Shown here: positions 24,829-39,061 of the stretch, piece after piece | How positions within the stretch are numbered: the stretch's first letter is position 1 | Layout: every line of letters begins with the position of its first letter | Assembly: GCA_012861695.1 (NCBI GenBank) | Contig: JAAOOA010000128.1 | Span: 350,001 to 414,000, forward strand | Direction: 5' to 3' | From: Trematomus loennbergii | Taxonomy: Eukaryota; Chordata; Actinopteri; Perciformes; Nototheniidae | DNA length: 64,000 nucleotides | The notes under the pieces: model-generated | Seen by the model: the letters and a program-made list of their open reading frames with translations, nothing else | What the model was told of the DNA's origin: nothing | Databases searched by the model: none | Position numbers and translations under genes: made by a program

Positions 24829-26350
24829 CCTTAAACTTTCATATCAAATCCAAACATCAGCTAGAGTAACAATGAAAGAGAACTAATATTGAGTACATTA
24901 TTTACTTATTGTTTATCTATGTATTTACTATAAAGCTAATGTTGTTGTCTTACAGTGTCTTGAAAGACAATGTTCCTTTAGTGTTGGTGTGTAACAGTGT
25001 GTTTATGTAGCGCAGCTTGATGCACAACACACAGTATGATGCTTGACATGTTACATGTTTCACATACTTTATGACTAGATATATTTTCTCGTCATATCAC
25101 ATGTGGTTATATAAGGTCTGGTTTTCATATTGGGCTTTTCTTTTTAAATGTGAAGTATATTGTATGTTGCACTGTTGAAGTTGCCTGAGACTCAAGATTG
25201 ACATTGCCAAAACGACGCTATTGTAGCTGTTCTGCATTTGACAATTACAGCCTTTACATCTTTGAATGTTTGGAACATTCATAAACATAACCAAAACTAC
25301 AATATCAAACACGAGTTTAGAACTATAATTTGTCAATAAAAACATTATATTGAAGACCTGTCCTACTTTTGGAACTACTTTATAGAAAATCTAAAACACT
25401 TAAAGGCTGACTCCACCACCCCACTACTGCAATATATAGAAATTATAATCAACGCCAATACATATATGGTTATAGCCAGATTAATGAAAACCATACATAG
25501 TAACATTCACTTATGATGTAAATGGTATGGATTCAAATGGAGTGTTACTGGTGTATCAGCCTATAAGAGTCTCTAAGCTTCACCCACCTCGACTCCAGTC
25601 AGGATTCCTTCCATTTGAAGAGATTTTACTTTTATGTAAAGATGTATCTGACTTTGATACACTTCACACCGCAGCTGTGTCTCTTTGTATTATTTTGCAT
25701 TGCTTAAGGCAGAGTACTAAGGGAGAATGGGGCCTCCAGGGGCCTGCAGCGTTACACTTGAGGGGCCAATTCACACTTCAAAGTGATATATACAGAGGGG
25801 AAAGCAACATGCTTATTTGTATTGCTAATTAATGATATGCGTGGCTGAGCGACATCTTACCTGCCAACATTGTTTGTTGCTATTTTCACCCACATTTATC
25901 ATCATGCCTGTCATTTCCTGCTTCACCAAAGATAATCCCAAAGGCAACAGATCTAAAGTGGTGCGAGTCAAACCATCAAAGACAGAACGGCATCAGCCAC
26001 ATTGGATGAAAATCAAAGAACATTTGAAATAAAACCCTAATTCCCCTTTGATACCGACGTGATAGACAGAACTGGTCAAGGTCCAGATCACAGGCCACAG
26101 CAAGAGGCATGAAATATAACAGCACATTCCTGAGCTCTGTGAAGTGTCTTCACATACTGTCAGTGTCAATGTCAGAACACATTTACTTTACAATAAGCAG
26201 GTTTGCATTATTCTATCCAGTATTTATTTTATATTTTGTTATCTTGTTCTATTCCATATATATCTTTTTTACTTGCACATTGTGTTAGTAGCACCATTGT
26301 AATGCATTATTGTATATAACATTTTATTTATTATTATTTGTTATTGCAGT
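24823..26350. other. unannotated stretch
   Basis: About 1.5 kb. A 101-codon plus-strand frame at 25527-25832 has no domain I recognise. No transposon ends were found. Confidence 0.5.
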
Positions 26351-27040
26351 ATTTTAATCGTGAAATGGCGAACGCAGATAAAGTGGAGCTCGAAAATCCT
26401 CCAGCATCATTGAAGTCTCCGGTTTGGGAACATTTTGGTTTCGCAGTTACGTACAAGGATGACGGACAAAGACAGGTGGACCGAACCAAAGCTGTTTGTC
26501 GGCATTGTTCAACTAACATTGGTTACGCGGCTGGCAATACATCAAACTTGCACACTCATTTGAAAAGGCATCACCCGAACGTGAATATCACCGGTACCAA
26601 AAGAAAATGACTGAAGTGCAAACCCAACTCCCACTAGCATTTAAGCCTCCACACTCGCAAAAAGTTCAGTGCCATGTTAGCAAAGCGCTACCTGGCTGTA
26701 TCTGCTACCTCTGTCCCTAGCGAGAGGGTGTTCTCCACAGAGACATTGAAAATACAATGACAAGCAAGCAAGTCCTAATGTCAAGCTGGCTGCTTAGGTG
26801 AGTACTAGCACAGTACAGTTCAAGTACAGATAATTTCAGTTCATCGAAATGCTGCGCCTTAATGTTTATTTATTATATTTTGTATTCATTCGAGTGAATA
26901 CATTGTTCACAGTTTAATAATAATTAAAAAATATATTAGTTTTTGTGAACATTTTTCTGCTGTACGAAAACGTACCGAACCGTGACCTAAAAACCGAGGT
27001 ACGTACCGAACCTAAATGTTTGTGAACCGTTACACCCCTA
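26351..27040 (+). mobile_element. 5'-truncated hAT element (TAGGGGTGTAACGG family)
   Basis: From about 26362 the sequence matches the inverse of the 35626-36739 element. It ends with the inverse terminus GAACCGTTACACCCCTA at 27040. The left inverted repeat is missing, so no target duplication can be read. It contains the broken BED-finger frame described separately. Confidence 0.85.
26365..26835 (+). pseudogene. BED zinc-finger hAT transposase remnant, copy 1
   Basis: The ATG at 26365 (context GAAATGG) opens 81 codons with a BED-type zinc finger: CRHC about 45 residues in, then SNLHTHLKRHH, giving a Cx2C...Hx4H layout. BED fingers bind DNA at the N-terminus of many hAT transposases. One A is missing from the AAAAGAAAATGA run compared with copy 2, which ends the frame at 26610. 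Downstream, out of frame, lie remnants of the C-terminal dimerisation region (VPSERVFST, about 26715-26740). The whole catalytic core is absent, and a further deletion removes part of the joint kept in copy 2. Confidence 0.85.
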
Positions 27041-27950
27041 ATGTTCATGTTACCTTAAGTGAAAACAAATATGATAAAGAAAATAGTCATGCACATAGCC
27101 ATGGTCAGGTGGAACTAATTGTTCTTGTTGAACGATCTGTGTCTGTGTGCATGCATCATTTTGTTATTTTTGGTTAAGGATGGTTAAAAGGGTTTTAATA
27201 GTTTTTGTTTGATTCCTTAGTTAGTTGTTTTTTCATGAGAAAAGATGATTTTGTTTGTGTATGTTTGTTGGTTTTAGGGGGTTATAGTGCGTATTTTATG
27301 TTTCACTATTTGTGTGTGGAGCCCAGGAAGAATAGCCAATGCTAATGCTAGTGCTAATGAAACTTGATTTAAAAAGGTATGATGTAGCTAGCAGCTGCAT
27401 TTGCATTTTAAATAAATCAGATGAACTAGCTTTAGCAAGTAATGGTTTTAAGAAAGACATTAAGAATTCTGCCCAGTTGGTTTGACATTGCCATACAAAA
27501 CCATTAGGTCTTTTTAGGGTTATGATTAGGACTTTGATGGATAGTTTGCCTTTTGGCTTCCAACTTAGTTTAAAGAGTATATTTAAATGTAATTGTCCCA
27601 AAGAGATTGTTCTTATTTCCATCTGTCTTGAGGGCGCTGTTTCCCGAGTATTAAATGCATCCAATATGGCCGCCATATGACTAAAGCAAATGTTGTAAGA
27701 CACACATATGGAGTTCGCCAAGCATAGTGAAGGCCCACGGCAATCATCAAGTGTTCCCGTCCAGCACACAAAAGAGGGGGGGTTGATTTCTGATGCGCTG
27801 AATCACAGCCACTCCACCCGTCTATGGCCTGGAGGCAGAATGAATATTCATACCAGTTTAGACCCTGGTCATGAATATTTATAATGGTTAACACCAGATA
27901 TGCAAATGAGCCAGCCAACCCAGATGGCTTCAGATCAGGACATAATGATC
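27041..27950. other. unannotated stretch
   Basis: About 900 bp. Overlapping minus-strand frames (27296-27918) have no recognisable domain. No repeat ends were found. Confidence 0.45.
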
Positions 27951-27959
27951 ACACGCACA

Positions 27960-28043
<84 letters not shown>
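27951..28043. repeat. (CA)n microsatellite
   Basis: About 90 bp of CA dinucleotides. The poly-TH and poly-CV frames here are artefacts. Confidence 0.97.
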
Positions 28044-28048
<5 letters not shown>

Positions 28049-29068
28049 AACACTCTGGTGAAGAAACACACACTGTTTGAAGGCTTTCTTTCTAAAGGAA
28101 AAGACAACATGTCTCACATTTCAGAAAGTAAGAGACGGCAGAGAGATTGGAAATGGGCGCAGAATTTAGCAGCCAAGACACTTCAGTGGGGCAATGTTAA
28201 TGTAGGCAATGCTAAGAGAAGTCTATTTAACAAGAACCCACATGTCGATACGACAGGAGAGGAAAGAATCAGACTAAATAAATTGTTCAAATTGATTTAA
28301 ATGTAATCCATGCATGCTTAACAAAGATTGTTGTGGGTGCTCAACAGTGGCTTACTCTGAGATTAAGGCTGCTCCATGAGGATTGCTTGTACTGTTGTGT
28401 TGATAATATTGCTCTAAGATTCCTAAAGTATGAGATCGGCTGATTTAGATTGCAGATTTATGAAGAAGACTGCCATATAAACAACATAATGATGGGTTTC
28501 CTTAAAGAATACTCGCATTGTCTTGGAATTCAAATCCGGACAGTATTGAAAAAGTACTACTGTAAGAACGTTTTTTCTTTGGTTTGCTCCAAAATAATGG
28601 AATACCCCACCAAGCGCTGTAATAGACGTAGGCTTTGACACTTTAAAAAAGGGAACACTTTTTTTATGATAGGAAACTAACTTATTATTATTCTTAATGG
28701 CCACGTTTTTTCTGAAAATTTCACTTTTTGTTCTTCTTTGTAAAGCACTGAACTTCATCTTATGTATAAGAAGTTCAACAAAAAGTGTATTATTAGTATG
28801 AATAATGCTGAACACAAATCTGAACTAACAGAATGCTGTGGCATTTAAAACACACAAAATGTACAAACTTACACACTTTAGATTGCTTTCTCTTGTTGCT
28901 TACACACCGTTTAAAAAAGGTAATTGTAAAAAAGGTTCATCACAATATACGGAGCCTTACCCTACATGTTTACGAGCAGCTATGTGAGACTCTACTTAGC
29001 ACAGCTGCTCCTTTAGCTTAATGATAATGTGAGTATGCTAATACACTCATAATGGCATTACTAGCGCT
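28044..29068. other. unannotated stretch
   Basis: About 1 kb of AT-rich sequence. A 130-codon minus-strand frame (28423-28815) has no recognisable domain. Confidence 0.5.
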
Positions 29069-29197
29069 TTTTTTATATATATATATATATTATATATATA
29101 TATAATATATATAGCACCAAATTGCAACTAAACTATCTACTGTCACTTTTCACATTGTGCTCTTTTATTAAATAAACTAAACGCTTTCATTTTAAAG
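29069..29197. repeat. left arm of an inverted repeat pair (partner 30694-30806)
   Basis: An (AT)n patch is followed by GCACCAAATTGCAACTAAAC, GACAGTAGATA-type and GTTTATTTAAT-type blocks that reappear in inverse at 30694-30806. The arms are about 90% identical by eye and 1.5 kb apart. They could be two inverted copies of one element or the ends of a single larger one. Confidence 0.75.
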
Positions 29198-29392
29198 GTC
29201 TCATGTCATGTTTTTCCGGTTATTACCCGTCCCCTTGTGTGTTATGCAGGTCTTTATGCATGTAAACGGTGCAAAGTCACACACCCTCAAAGTACACCCT
29301 GTAGCGAGTAAAACTCTAACACAGAAAAGACCTGTCTATGCTGCCCCAGAACGCCTCGTTGGAGATTTCGCTTTTTCTTCCTGGGTACAGTG
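29198..29392 (+). repeat. interspersed repeat with the empty site of the 20725 hAT insertion
   Basis: Inverse homologue of 20690-20724 joined to 21224-21380. The junction region reads CTATGCTGCCCCAGAACG, with a single ATGCTGCC (inverse of GGCAGCAT) and no inserted element. It therefore shows the state before the 20725 insertion. Confidence 0.85.
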
Positions 29393-30516
<1,124 letters not shown>

Positions 30517-30693
30517 TCCGTCCAAAGAAAAACCATTACTTATAGTGAAAACCACCCTTGAATGATGGGATAGTAGACTAAAGCTTGGGATATATATTTT
30601 TTAAATCCTCTGGAGCAGAGAGAGGAGCTGTGGATTATTGTTATTGATTAATGCATCAGTGTTTCTTAGGGTCAAAAACACTAAACTCCCAAC

Positions 30694-30806
30694 TTAAAAT
30701 GAAAGCATTTAGTTTATTTAATGAAAGAGCACATGTTCAATGTGAAAAGTGACAGTAGATATAGATTAGTTGCAATTTGGTGCTATATATATATATAAAA
30801 AAAAAA
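30694..30806. repeat. right arm of the inverted repeat pair (partner 29069-29197)
   Basis: Inverse of the block at 29100-29197, ending at GCAATTTGGTGCTATATATA. It lies inside the candidate hAT-like element. Confidence 0.75.
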
Positions 30807-30839
30807 TGTAACTTTTTTAAACACCTTGAATTTCAGGGG

Positions 30840-30906
30840 GGGCGGGGCTCCGTTGGCGGGCTCCGTTGGCGGGGCTCCGTTGGCGGGGCTCCGTTGGCGG
30901 GGCGCA
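30840..30906. repeat. 14-bp GC-rich minisatellite, four units
   Basis: Four units of GGGGCTCCGTTGGC (one is 13 bp) followed by GGGGCGCAGCGCCCC, a short hairpin. It stands out as a GC-rich island in AT-rich DNA. Confidence 0.9.
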
Positions 30907-31063
30907 GCGCCCCTCCAAGACAATGGTAGGGGAAACACTGCTCTATATGAAAACTACTTATTGACAAAATGTTATGATGGATTATCAGTAATCATTTCAA
31001 AGTGACACAGAGACATTGGATTAACCTTCAGCAGCGTTTATATGCGTTATAATGCCATTGAAC

Positions 31064-31207
31064 TAGGGCTGCTCGATTATGGCAAAATTCATAATCTCGA
31101 TTATTTGGGTCAATTATTGATATCACGATTATTAAAAACGATTATCCATTTACTTTGAAAACATCCATTTATTGAATAATAATTTTCTAACCTTTCATAT
31201 GATCTAG
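31064..31207 (+). mobile_element. hAT left-end fragment (TAGGGCTGC) inside piggyBac-like copy B
   Basis: Starts TAGGGCTGCTCGATTATGGC with repeated CGATTAT motifs, like the TAGGGCTGT element at 56709. No right end is present, so it is a solo fragment. Confidence 0.55.
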
Positions 31208-31589
31208 TTTGTGCAGATCCGATGAAGTATAAAAGATTGCTACCGTGAGTTATGTGCTAATTCAGACACTCGGCGTTCGAGTTCTGTTTTGTTTCGGTAA
31301 AAATTGTTTATATCATCAGTTAGCTGAGTTTCTTCCTGTTAAGTGGGTATGACACATTAATAGGTTGTTATATGTTAAGAAGCCCTGAGACACAGTTTCG
31401 TGAATATTGTTGTGTTTTTTCCCCGGGGGGGGGGCATGGGGTTTAACAGGTTAAAGTATATTTTGCGATACTTAATTGCTTCTTCTTTGAGTACTTCAGC
31501 TTTTGTACCCCTTTGAGTAGGTTGGTCTTGGTCTCAAATCATTCTATAAAGTCTACTTATATTGCATGAATGTCGATGAAAAAAATCAG

Positions 31590-32720
31590 TTAACCTGTTA
31601 AGCCCTGAGCCTGTTTTTCAGGTCTCAGGCTCGAAAATGACATTCCCAGAACAAATGACCATATCTTCCCTTCTAAAAGGGTTAAATTAATAATCTTTAT
31701 TCTCAAAGTAATGATAAACCTGTGAGTTGGATGTAGAAAAGTCAGAATCAATATAGATGTTTTTTATTTTAAAGAGAATTCAGATTTTACATAGTAAAAA
31801 ACTGTAAATTATAGTGTCCGTCCAAAAATTCTTTTTTACTTATAGTGAAAACTACCCTTGGATGATGGTAAGGTAGACTAAAAGCTTTAGGAATCCAAAG
31901 TACAACATATAAGTACCCTGTATCAAGATTGATGCAAAACAAGTGACATTTGACCTTTTTAGAGAGATTTAGCACAAAAAAACACTTCTGGGGTCATTTG
32001 GGTGGATTTTCCATATCTCTCGCCCCCCTTGGTCGTTTTGATGGTTGACACCTCTTTCTGACCGTTAGAGCCAATAGAAGCGAAGGGGGGGTTCACTCAT
32101 TGTGAAGAGAAAAGGTGGGGGCTTCGCGCATGCAGTTTTGCATCAGAGTGAACCTATCTCTAGCTTTGACATCTGGAAACGGAAAAGCAGTTTTATTGCT
32201 TATGGATTATCAGAAATCATTTCAAAGGGACACAAACACATTGAATTAACCTATGGATTAACTTCAGCAGCGTTTTTATCGTTTTAATGCCATTGAAGAC
32301 CACTTTGGAGAGACTACAGAGCCAAGGTAAAAATGTTAGCATTTTTAGCTACCTAGCGTCACCTGTTTTGATGTGTGTTTTTGTTTATAACGTCGCAAAT
32401 TCGTATACCCATCGATTCTGTGTCACCTCACGATGTGAATCGATGTCATGGATGTAGAGAAGAGATAAATAATAAGGTTTTTTGAGTGATTTTCGTGCAG
32501 TAAGGTGTTAGCATTTTTGCTCGTTGCTAATTCAGAGGCTCAGTGTTAGCATTGTGGGTTTTCTTTGAAAAAAAAAAAAAAAGATCAGTTAGATGAGTTT
32601 CTTCGTTACATGGATATAAAACATTCATAGTTTATTAAATGAACATGCCCTCAGACACTGTTTCCTGCAAGATGTTGCGGCAGTGCCCCGGTACCGGGTC
32701 TCTCAGGCTTAACAGGTTAA
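31590..32720 (+). mobile_element. piggyBac-like TTAA element, copy C, complete
   Basis: 1131 bp, from TTAACCTGTTAAGCCCTGAG to the inverse end AGGCTTAACAGGTTAA, with TTAA at both edges. Terminal inverted repeats with a TTAA target are the signature of piggyBac-type elements; Kolobok also uses TTAA. It is collinear with copy D at 41938-43126. A hairpin CATCGATTC...GAATCGATG near 32409-32446 is shared. No transposase is encoded. Confidence 0.85.
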
Positions 32721-32841
32721 GAATCCTAATTGTCTGTTTTGCAGGATGAAAATTGGCCACAATTGAAATGTTCAACATACTTCTACACCAAGCAGTGATG
32801 TCACAGTGTACCGACACACGAAGCGGAACACTTCTACATCA

Positions 32842-33506
32842 CTGCGTAGTAGGGGTGTAACAGTATCCTTTTTTTTTACGAGTGGGAAAAAAGTCTGTCA
32901 TTCAGGGCAGTATCCACTACACTATATATAATCCAGGGTCGGTATTGCGCCTAAAAGCTTTTGCCAAGTTTGCCAGCTGCCCTTAAACAACAAATGACGC
33001 CCCACCAAGACAATGGTAGGGGAATCACTGGACACGAAAGCCGAGAGACCAAAATAAATAACGGAAGCTTTTGGCATATGTTTTTCAACGGCTATGCTGC
33101 GCCCTTATGCAATAAAATTATTGATTGTGATTGAAAGTGATTGAAACACTATCTTATTATTTATTTTGTAATATTTTCAAGACATTCTTTTTAGTTTTAC
33201 AGCTTATTGAACCTTTTTGTTTGACATCAGCCATTATAGATAATATGGCCATCTGAGTGTGTGGTACTGTTTGTGGTTTGTTTTTAACTGTGTAATAAAG
33301 TTAATTATTCCCAATGTTAGAGTCCTTATTTTTATACTGAAACTTGCACTACTGTTCAAAAATAAATAAAAAACAAACCTGGAATTATGCATTTGGGAGT
33401 TTCTTTTTTTTTCTTGTTGTACCGAACCCGTACCGAACCGTGACCCCCAAACCGAGGTACATACCGAACCGTGAATTCTGTGAACCGTTACACCCCTACT
33501 GCGTAG
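32842..33506. mobile_element. non-autonomous hAT element (TAGGGGTGTAACGG family), complete
   Basis: The body is 32850-33498 (649 bp), starting TAGGGGTGTAACAG and ending GTTACACCCCTA. It is flanked by a perfect 8-bp duplication CTGCGTAG at 32842-32849 and 33499-33506. The right arm (CCGTACCGAACCGTGACC) matches the right arms at 27000 and 35650. The interior includes a fragment of another element's end (CAATGGTAGGGGAATCACTG, about 33013-33034). No transposase is encoded. Confidence 0.95.
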
Positions 33507-35451
<1,945 letters not shown>

Positions 35452-35617
35452 CGTATCCCATTGAGAAGAGGATTGAACAGAGAGCATCTGTTGTTTTGTA
35501 TTAATTTGTTTACACAGGTTTGGGGAAATATCTCATTAGAGTGATAGAAATAAAATGTACAACTTACCAAAGCAAATTAAGGACAATGACAGGTGGCTCA
35601 TTCTCATTTGCACTTAT

Positions 35618-36747
35618 ATGTGTATTAGGGGTGTAACGGTTCACAAACATTTCGGTTCGGTACGTACCTCGGTTTTTAGGTCACGGTTCGGTACGTTTTC
35701 GGTACAGCAGAAAAAATGATCACAAAACATAAAATATTTTTGGGGGGTTTTTAATTATTATTACACTGTGAATAATGTATTCACTCAAATAAATACTAAA
35801 TATAATAAAATAAACATTAAGGCGCAGCATTTCGATGAACTGAAATAATCTGTATTTGAACTGTCCTGTACTAGTACCTAAGCAGCCAGCTTGACATTAG
35901 GACTTGCTTGTCATTGTATTTCATGTTTTCTTTAAGAAAAAGTAACTTGTCCACATTGCTTGCCGAAAGGGCAGATCTGCTGGCACTAACAATGTCTCAT
36001 GCTGTGGAGAACACCCTCTCACTAGGGACAGAGGTAGCAGATACAGCCAGGTAGCGCTTTGCTAACATGGCAACATAAGGATATTTGGCGTTTGTAATAG
36101 CTTTGGCTCGGTCTGAACTTTTTGCGAGTGGTGGAGGCTTAAATGCTAGTGGGAGTTGGGTTTGCACTTCAGTCATTTTTCTTTTGGTACCGGTGATATT
36201 CACGTTCGGGTGATGCCTTTTCAAATGAGTGTGCAAGTTTGATGTATTGCCAGACGCGTAACCAATGTTAGTTGAACAATGCCGACAAACAGCTTTGGTT
36301 CGGTCCACCTGTCTTTGTCCGTCATCCTTGTACGTAACTGCGAAACCAAAATGTTCCCAAACCGGAGACTTCAATGATGCTGGAGGATTTTCGAGCTCAA
36401 CTTTATCTGCGTTCGCCATTTCGACAGTTCCTCAAATTACTGACTACATTTGAACGCATCCCTGAAACCAGCTCTCATAGTATGCCTCTCGTCCAATGAA
36501 ATGACTTGGTCACTCTATGACACGTTGAACCCATGGTGAGCAAATTACACTGAACGCTGCGACGCAGCACCTGAGATTACTTCCAAAAAGTTGTTCACGT
36601 TCTCAATTGTTTACGTTTAACGTTATATTCGTTCGGTACACTTCGGTACACTTCGGTACACTTCGGTACACACGTGTACCGAACCGAAGGGCCCATACCG
36701 AATAATTTTGGTACGAATACGTATACCGTTACACCCCTAATGTGTAT
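35618..36747 (-). mobile_element. hAT element (TAGGGGTGTAACGG family), complete, with residual BED-finger gene
   Basis: The body is 35626-36739 (1114 bp), from TAGGGGTGTAACGGTTCAC to the inverse CCGTTACACCCCTA. It is flanked by a perfect 8-bp duplication ATGTGTAT at 35618-35625 and 36740-36747. Subterminal regions are dense in TTCGGTAC: four tandem CTTCGGTACA units lie near 36634-36672 and several more lie in the left arm. These are good candidates for transposase binding sites. The encoded frame is on the minus strand. Confidence 0.96.
35997..36419 (-). pseudogene. BED finger fused to hAT C-terminal motif (internally deleted transposase), copy 2
   Basis: 140 codons from an ATG in good context (GAAATGG). 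Residues 1-80 carry a BED-type zinc finger (CRHC ... SNLHTHLKRHH). Residues 81-125 are a linker (TQLPLAFKPPPLAKSSDRA). The frame then joins directly to the C-terminal hAT dimerisation motif LAVSATSVPSERVFSTA. The usual catalytic RNase-H-like core, several hundred residues in intact hATs, is missing. The stop directly after FSTA is a TGA where the frame otherwise continues DIVSASRSALSASNVDKLL, so one nonsense change ended the dimerisation region early. It may have acted as a DNA-binding fragment, but nothing shows that it is expressed. Confidence 0.88.
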
Positions 36748-37590
36748 GTTATTATTATTATTAAGTTAACTGGTCATCCTTTTTTTTTTTTTTAAACAAT
36801 ACCACTTCATAATTGTTGTTGTTTTTTTAAATCAACAATGCTTTGAGTACCTTTTAATTGTTTATTCTTTAGTGTTTAAAAAGAAAATCATAATACATTT
36901 TAGTATTGCTATTGAGTGCTTTTTGACGTACTCAAAGACAATTTACAGGGTAAACTATGTACATTTCATCTGCTACATAAAGTCAATTCTTTGCTCTGTC
37001 CCCCAGCAGTGGGTTGTTTTTTATTCAAAACTATGAACTGGGTTGGTCAATATTTTAAGAGTATCCTCTAAATTCCCTGAATTACTGGCAACTTCCTCAA
37101 ACCATTTAAATATCCTTCAGCCAAATATATCAAGCCCCCCGATTGTTGAGTGTTTGCCGGTGAGTAGCAGCTTGCTATGGGCTCAGGTTACTGCCAAGCA
37201 GAAAGAATAAAATAATGATCATTCTGCCAACAGCTAGGATTAGCTGGCTGCTTTTTATACTATTTGGTGTAAAAAGGCTGGATAAGTGGGAGGCAGAGAT
37301 TTGGAAGTGATCCCTGCTTGTAAAGCAGATGGCTAAACCTTAACTAGCCAGAGAGAACAGCCTGTTGTAAAATGGATGTGAAAACAAAGACGCCATAAAA
37401 CCATGTTATTAATGGTGTGTAACTCTAAAATAATAGCATTATAGGGGAACAGAGCAACAGAACAGGAACCACCCATATGTAAACAATGCATATATCTATT
37501 CGAATCCGGATTTATTACATGATAAAAGTACTATATATTTAAACATATAATTTCCAGGTTAAAATTTGTGTTTTGTGTACAAAGGTTTGT
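36748..37590. other. unannotated AT-rich stretch
   Basis: No gene or repeat ends recognised; a run of about 14 T residues lies at 36780-36793. Confidence 0.5.
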
Positions 37591-37596
37591 ATTTTG

Positions 37597-37796
37597 CTCT
37601 GCTGTGATTGGTCAAAGGCTTAGAGATTTCCCACCCCTTAGCCTACCACATACAATGTGTTGGAGCACTAGCGAATAGAAGCGTGAGTATTATGTAGTGA
37701 TGTCACTATGTTCCAGAAGTAAACAGTGTGGGAGAGAAACTCCCTCTGGAGGGAATTTGGGATTCTAGCATTTCAGAATTCTAACATGATACCTAA
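37597..37796 (-). repeat. MITE-like repeat, inverse sister of 60460-60580
   Basis: The block GTGATTGGTCAA ... ACAATGTGTTGGAGCACT ... AATAGAAGCG ... AGTGATGTCACTATGTT is repeated in inverse at 60460-60580. The right part (GAGAGAAACTCCCTCTGGAG, GGGATTCTAGC) also matches 52517-52553. It is a small non-coding dispersed repeat. Confidence 0.75.
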
Positions 37797-38700
37797 TCTA
37801 GTGTCGGGATATCAATTTATGGCCCAGGTATATTTTGCAGCCCACCTCAGCATATATTTATTTGTTCCTCCATCCAAGAGCCATCTGTGATCATGCCTTA
37901 CAGCATTTGGTTGCATGAGTGTAGCATGGGTGCTTTGTCCCCCCCTCATTGGACTGACATTACTATGCTGAGCCTGCACTGTTTGTTTTTATTTTACTTC
38001 TAAATATTTATTTTCAACACTACAGGTAGGATCTTATTCTATAGGAAATACTTCAGCAGCAACACATAGGGATGCAAATACAACATTCCCACATGACAAA
38101 GAGTTACACCCTGCTTGTGGTTTTAATCAAATTCCAAAATAATTGACTAAAGAAAGCCCACACACCATCCACATCTTTACAAGTACTTCCCTAGGAAATA
38201 AGGTCTACTGCATAGCAGCCCTACAGTGCTGAAGCAGAACATTTACTCGTAGCTAGCGCCTGCTGTGTAGCGCTAATCTGTGTGTGAACAGATGGCACGC
38301 ACTAACAAGCTAGGCTAAATGTAGCTACTGTTGGCATGGGCCAAGACTGATCTCTGACTTCTGATCCCAAGCCTCTTAATTAAATGCACCATTTAATCTA
38401 TTCGGTTTGCAGTCACTCTGCTCCTCCTCCTGACCTGGCCAACCCGGTGATTAAAACATCACACTGTTAGTCCAATTAGATTGACAGAAAGCCCCCCCAT
38501 TTACACACATTGCTGTTAATGGTGGTGTCAATCAACAATAAGGAATCTTGTCAAAGGTGTTGCAAACCAGATGGAAACAAATCAGGTTAAAATGCTGCTA
38601 CAAGAACTAAAGCAAGAAGGGGGGTTGAAATTGATGGCACCATGGCATTTGACGTAGCTCTGCTGCAATACATAGCGACTGTTAGATTGAATGTGCATTG
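37797..38700. other. unannotated stretch
   Basis: About 900 bp with no recognised gene, element end or tandem repeat. Confidence 0.5.
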
Positions 38701-39061
38701 AAGGTCTCCTATCATGCAAAATGCACTTGTTGATGTCTTTTATACATACATATGTGTCCCCGGTGTGTCAATAGAATCACAAAGTGTCGAAAATAAAACC
38801 CTCTCTCTTTTCCTCCTTACCCACATCTCTAAAAACGGAGCTGATCCAGATTTGCTGGGTTGGGCTTTTTTTTCTTTCTTTTTTTATAAAGCTACAGACC
38901 CGGAATCTGCACTTCTCTAACAGGGCTGACATAGAGGGGTATGAGGCATAGCTAGAATGGGTGATCTGTTTGGTATTTTGAGCAAAACACTTCATAGACA
39001 TGTTTTTTATAAATCTGAGACCTATAATATATGCCTAAACATAGTATAATAGGAGACCTTT
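38701..39061. mobile_element. MITE, AAAGGTCCCCTATTAT family, complete ends
   Basis: 361 bp bounded by AAGGTCTCCTATCATGC and the inverse ATAATAGGAGACCTTT. It carries the family core GTGTCCCCGGTGTGTCA and CCCTCTCTCTTTTCCTCC. No coding sequence, and the target duplication is not clear. The superfamily is not assigned. Confidence 0.75.

Larger units (their letters stand above)
30657..30942. mobile_element. candidate hAT-like element with a 14-bp minisatellite
   Basis: Begins CAGTGTTTCTTAGG and ends GTAGGGGAAACACTG, inverted ends of the CAGTGTTTCC type. The flanking 8-mers (TAATGCAT and CTCTATAT) do not match, so it may be a composite of two ends. The right end CCAAGACAATGGTAGGGGAA also appears inside the element at 32850-33498. 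Confidence 0.45.
30517..31454 (+). mobile_element. piggyBac-like TTAA element, copy B, 5'-truncated and interrupted
   Basis: It starts inside the family at the TTTCCGTCCAAA block, breaks at about 30590, resumes at about 30958 (TTGACAAAATG, GATGGATTATCAG) and ends GTTTAACAGGTTAA at 31454. Two foreign pieces sit inside it: about 30590-30955 and 31064-31207. The site matching the hAT insertion of copy A is uninterrupted here (CAGATCCGATGAAGTATAAA). Confidence 0.8.

Noticed and set aside
27296..27918. 157- and 101-codon minus-strand frames as exons
   Set aside because: No domain, mutually overlapping, and no convincing splice sites seen.
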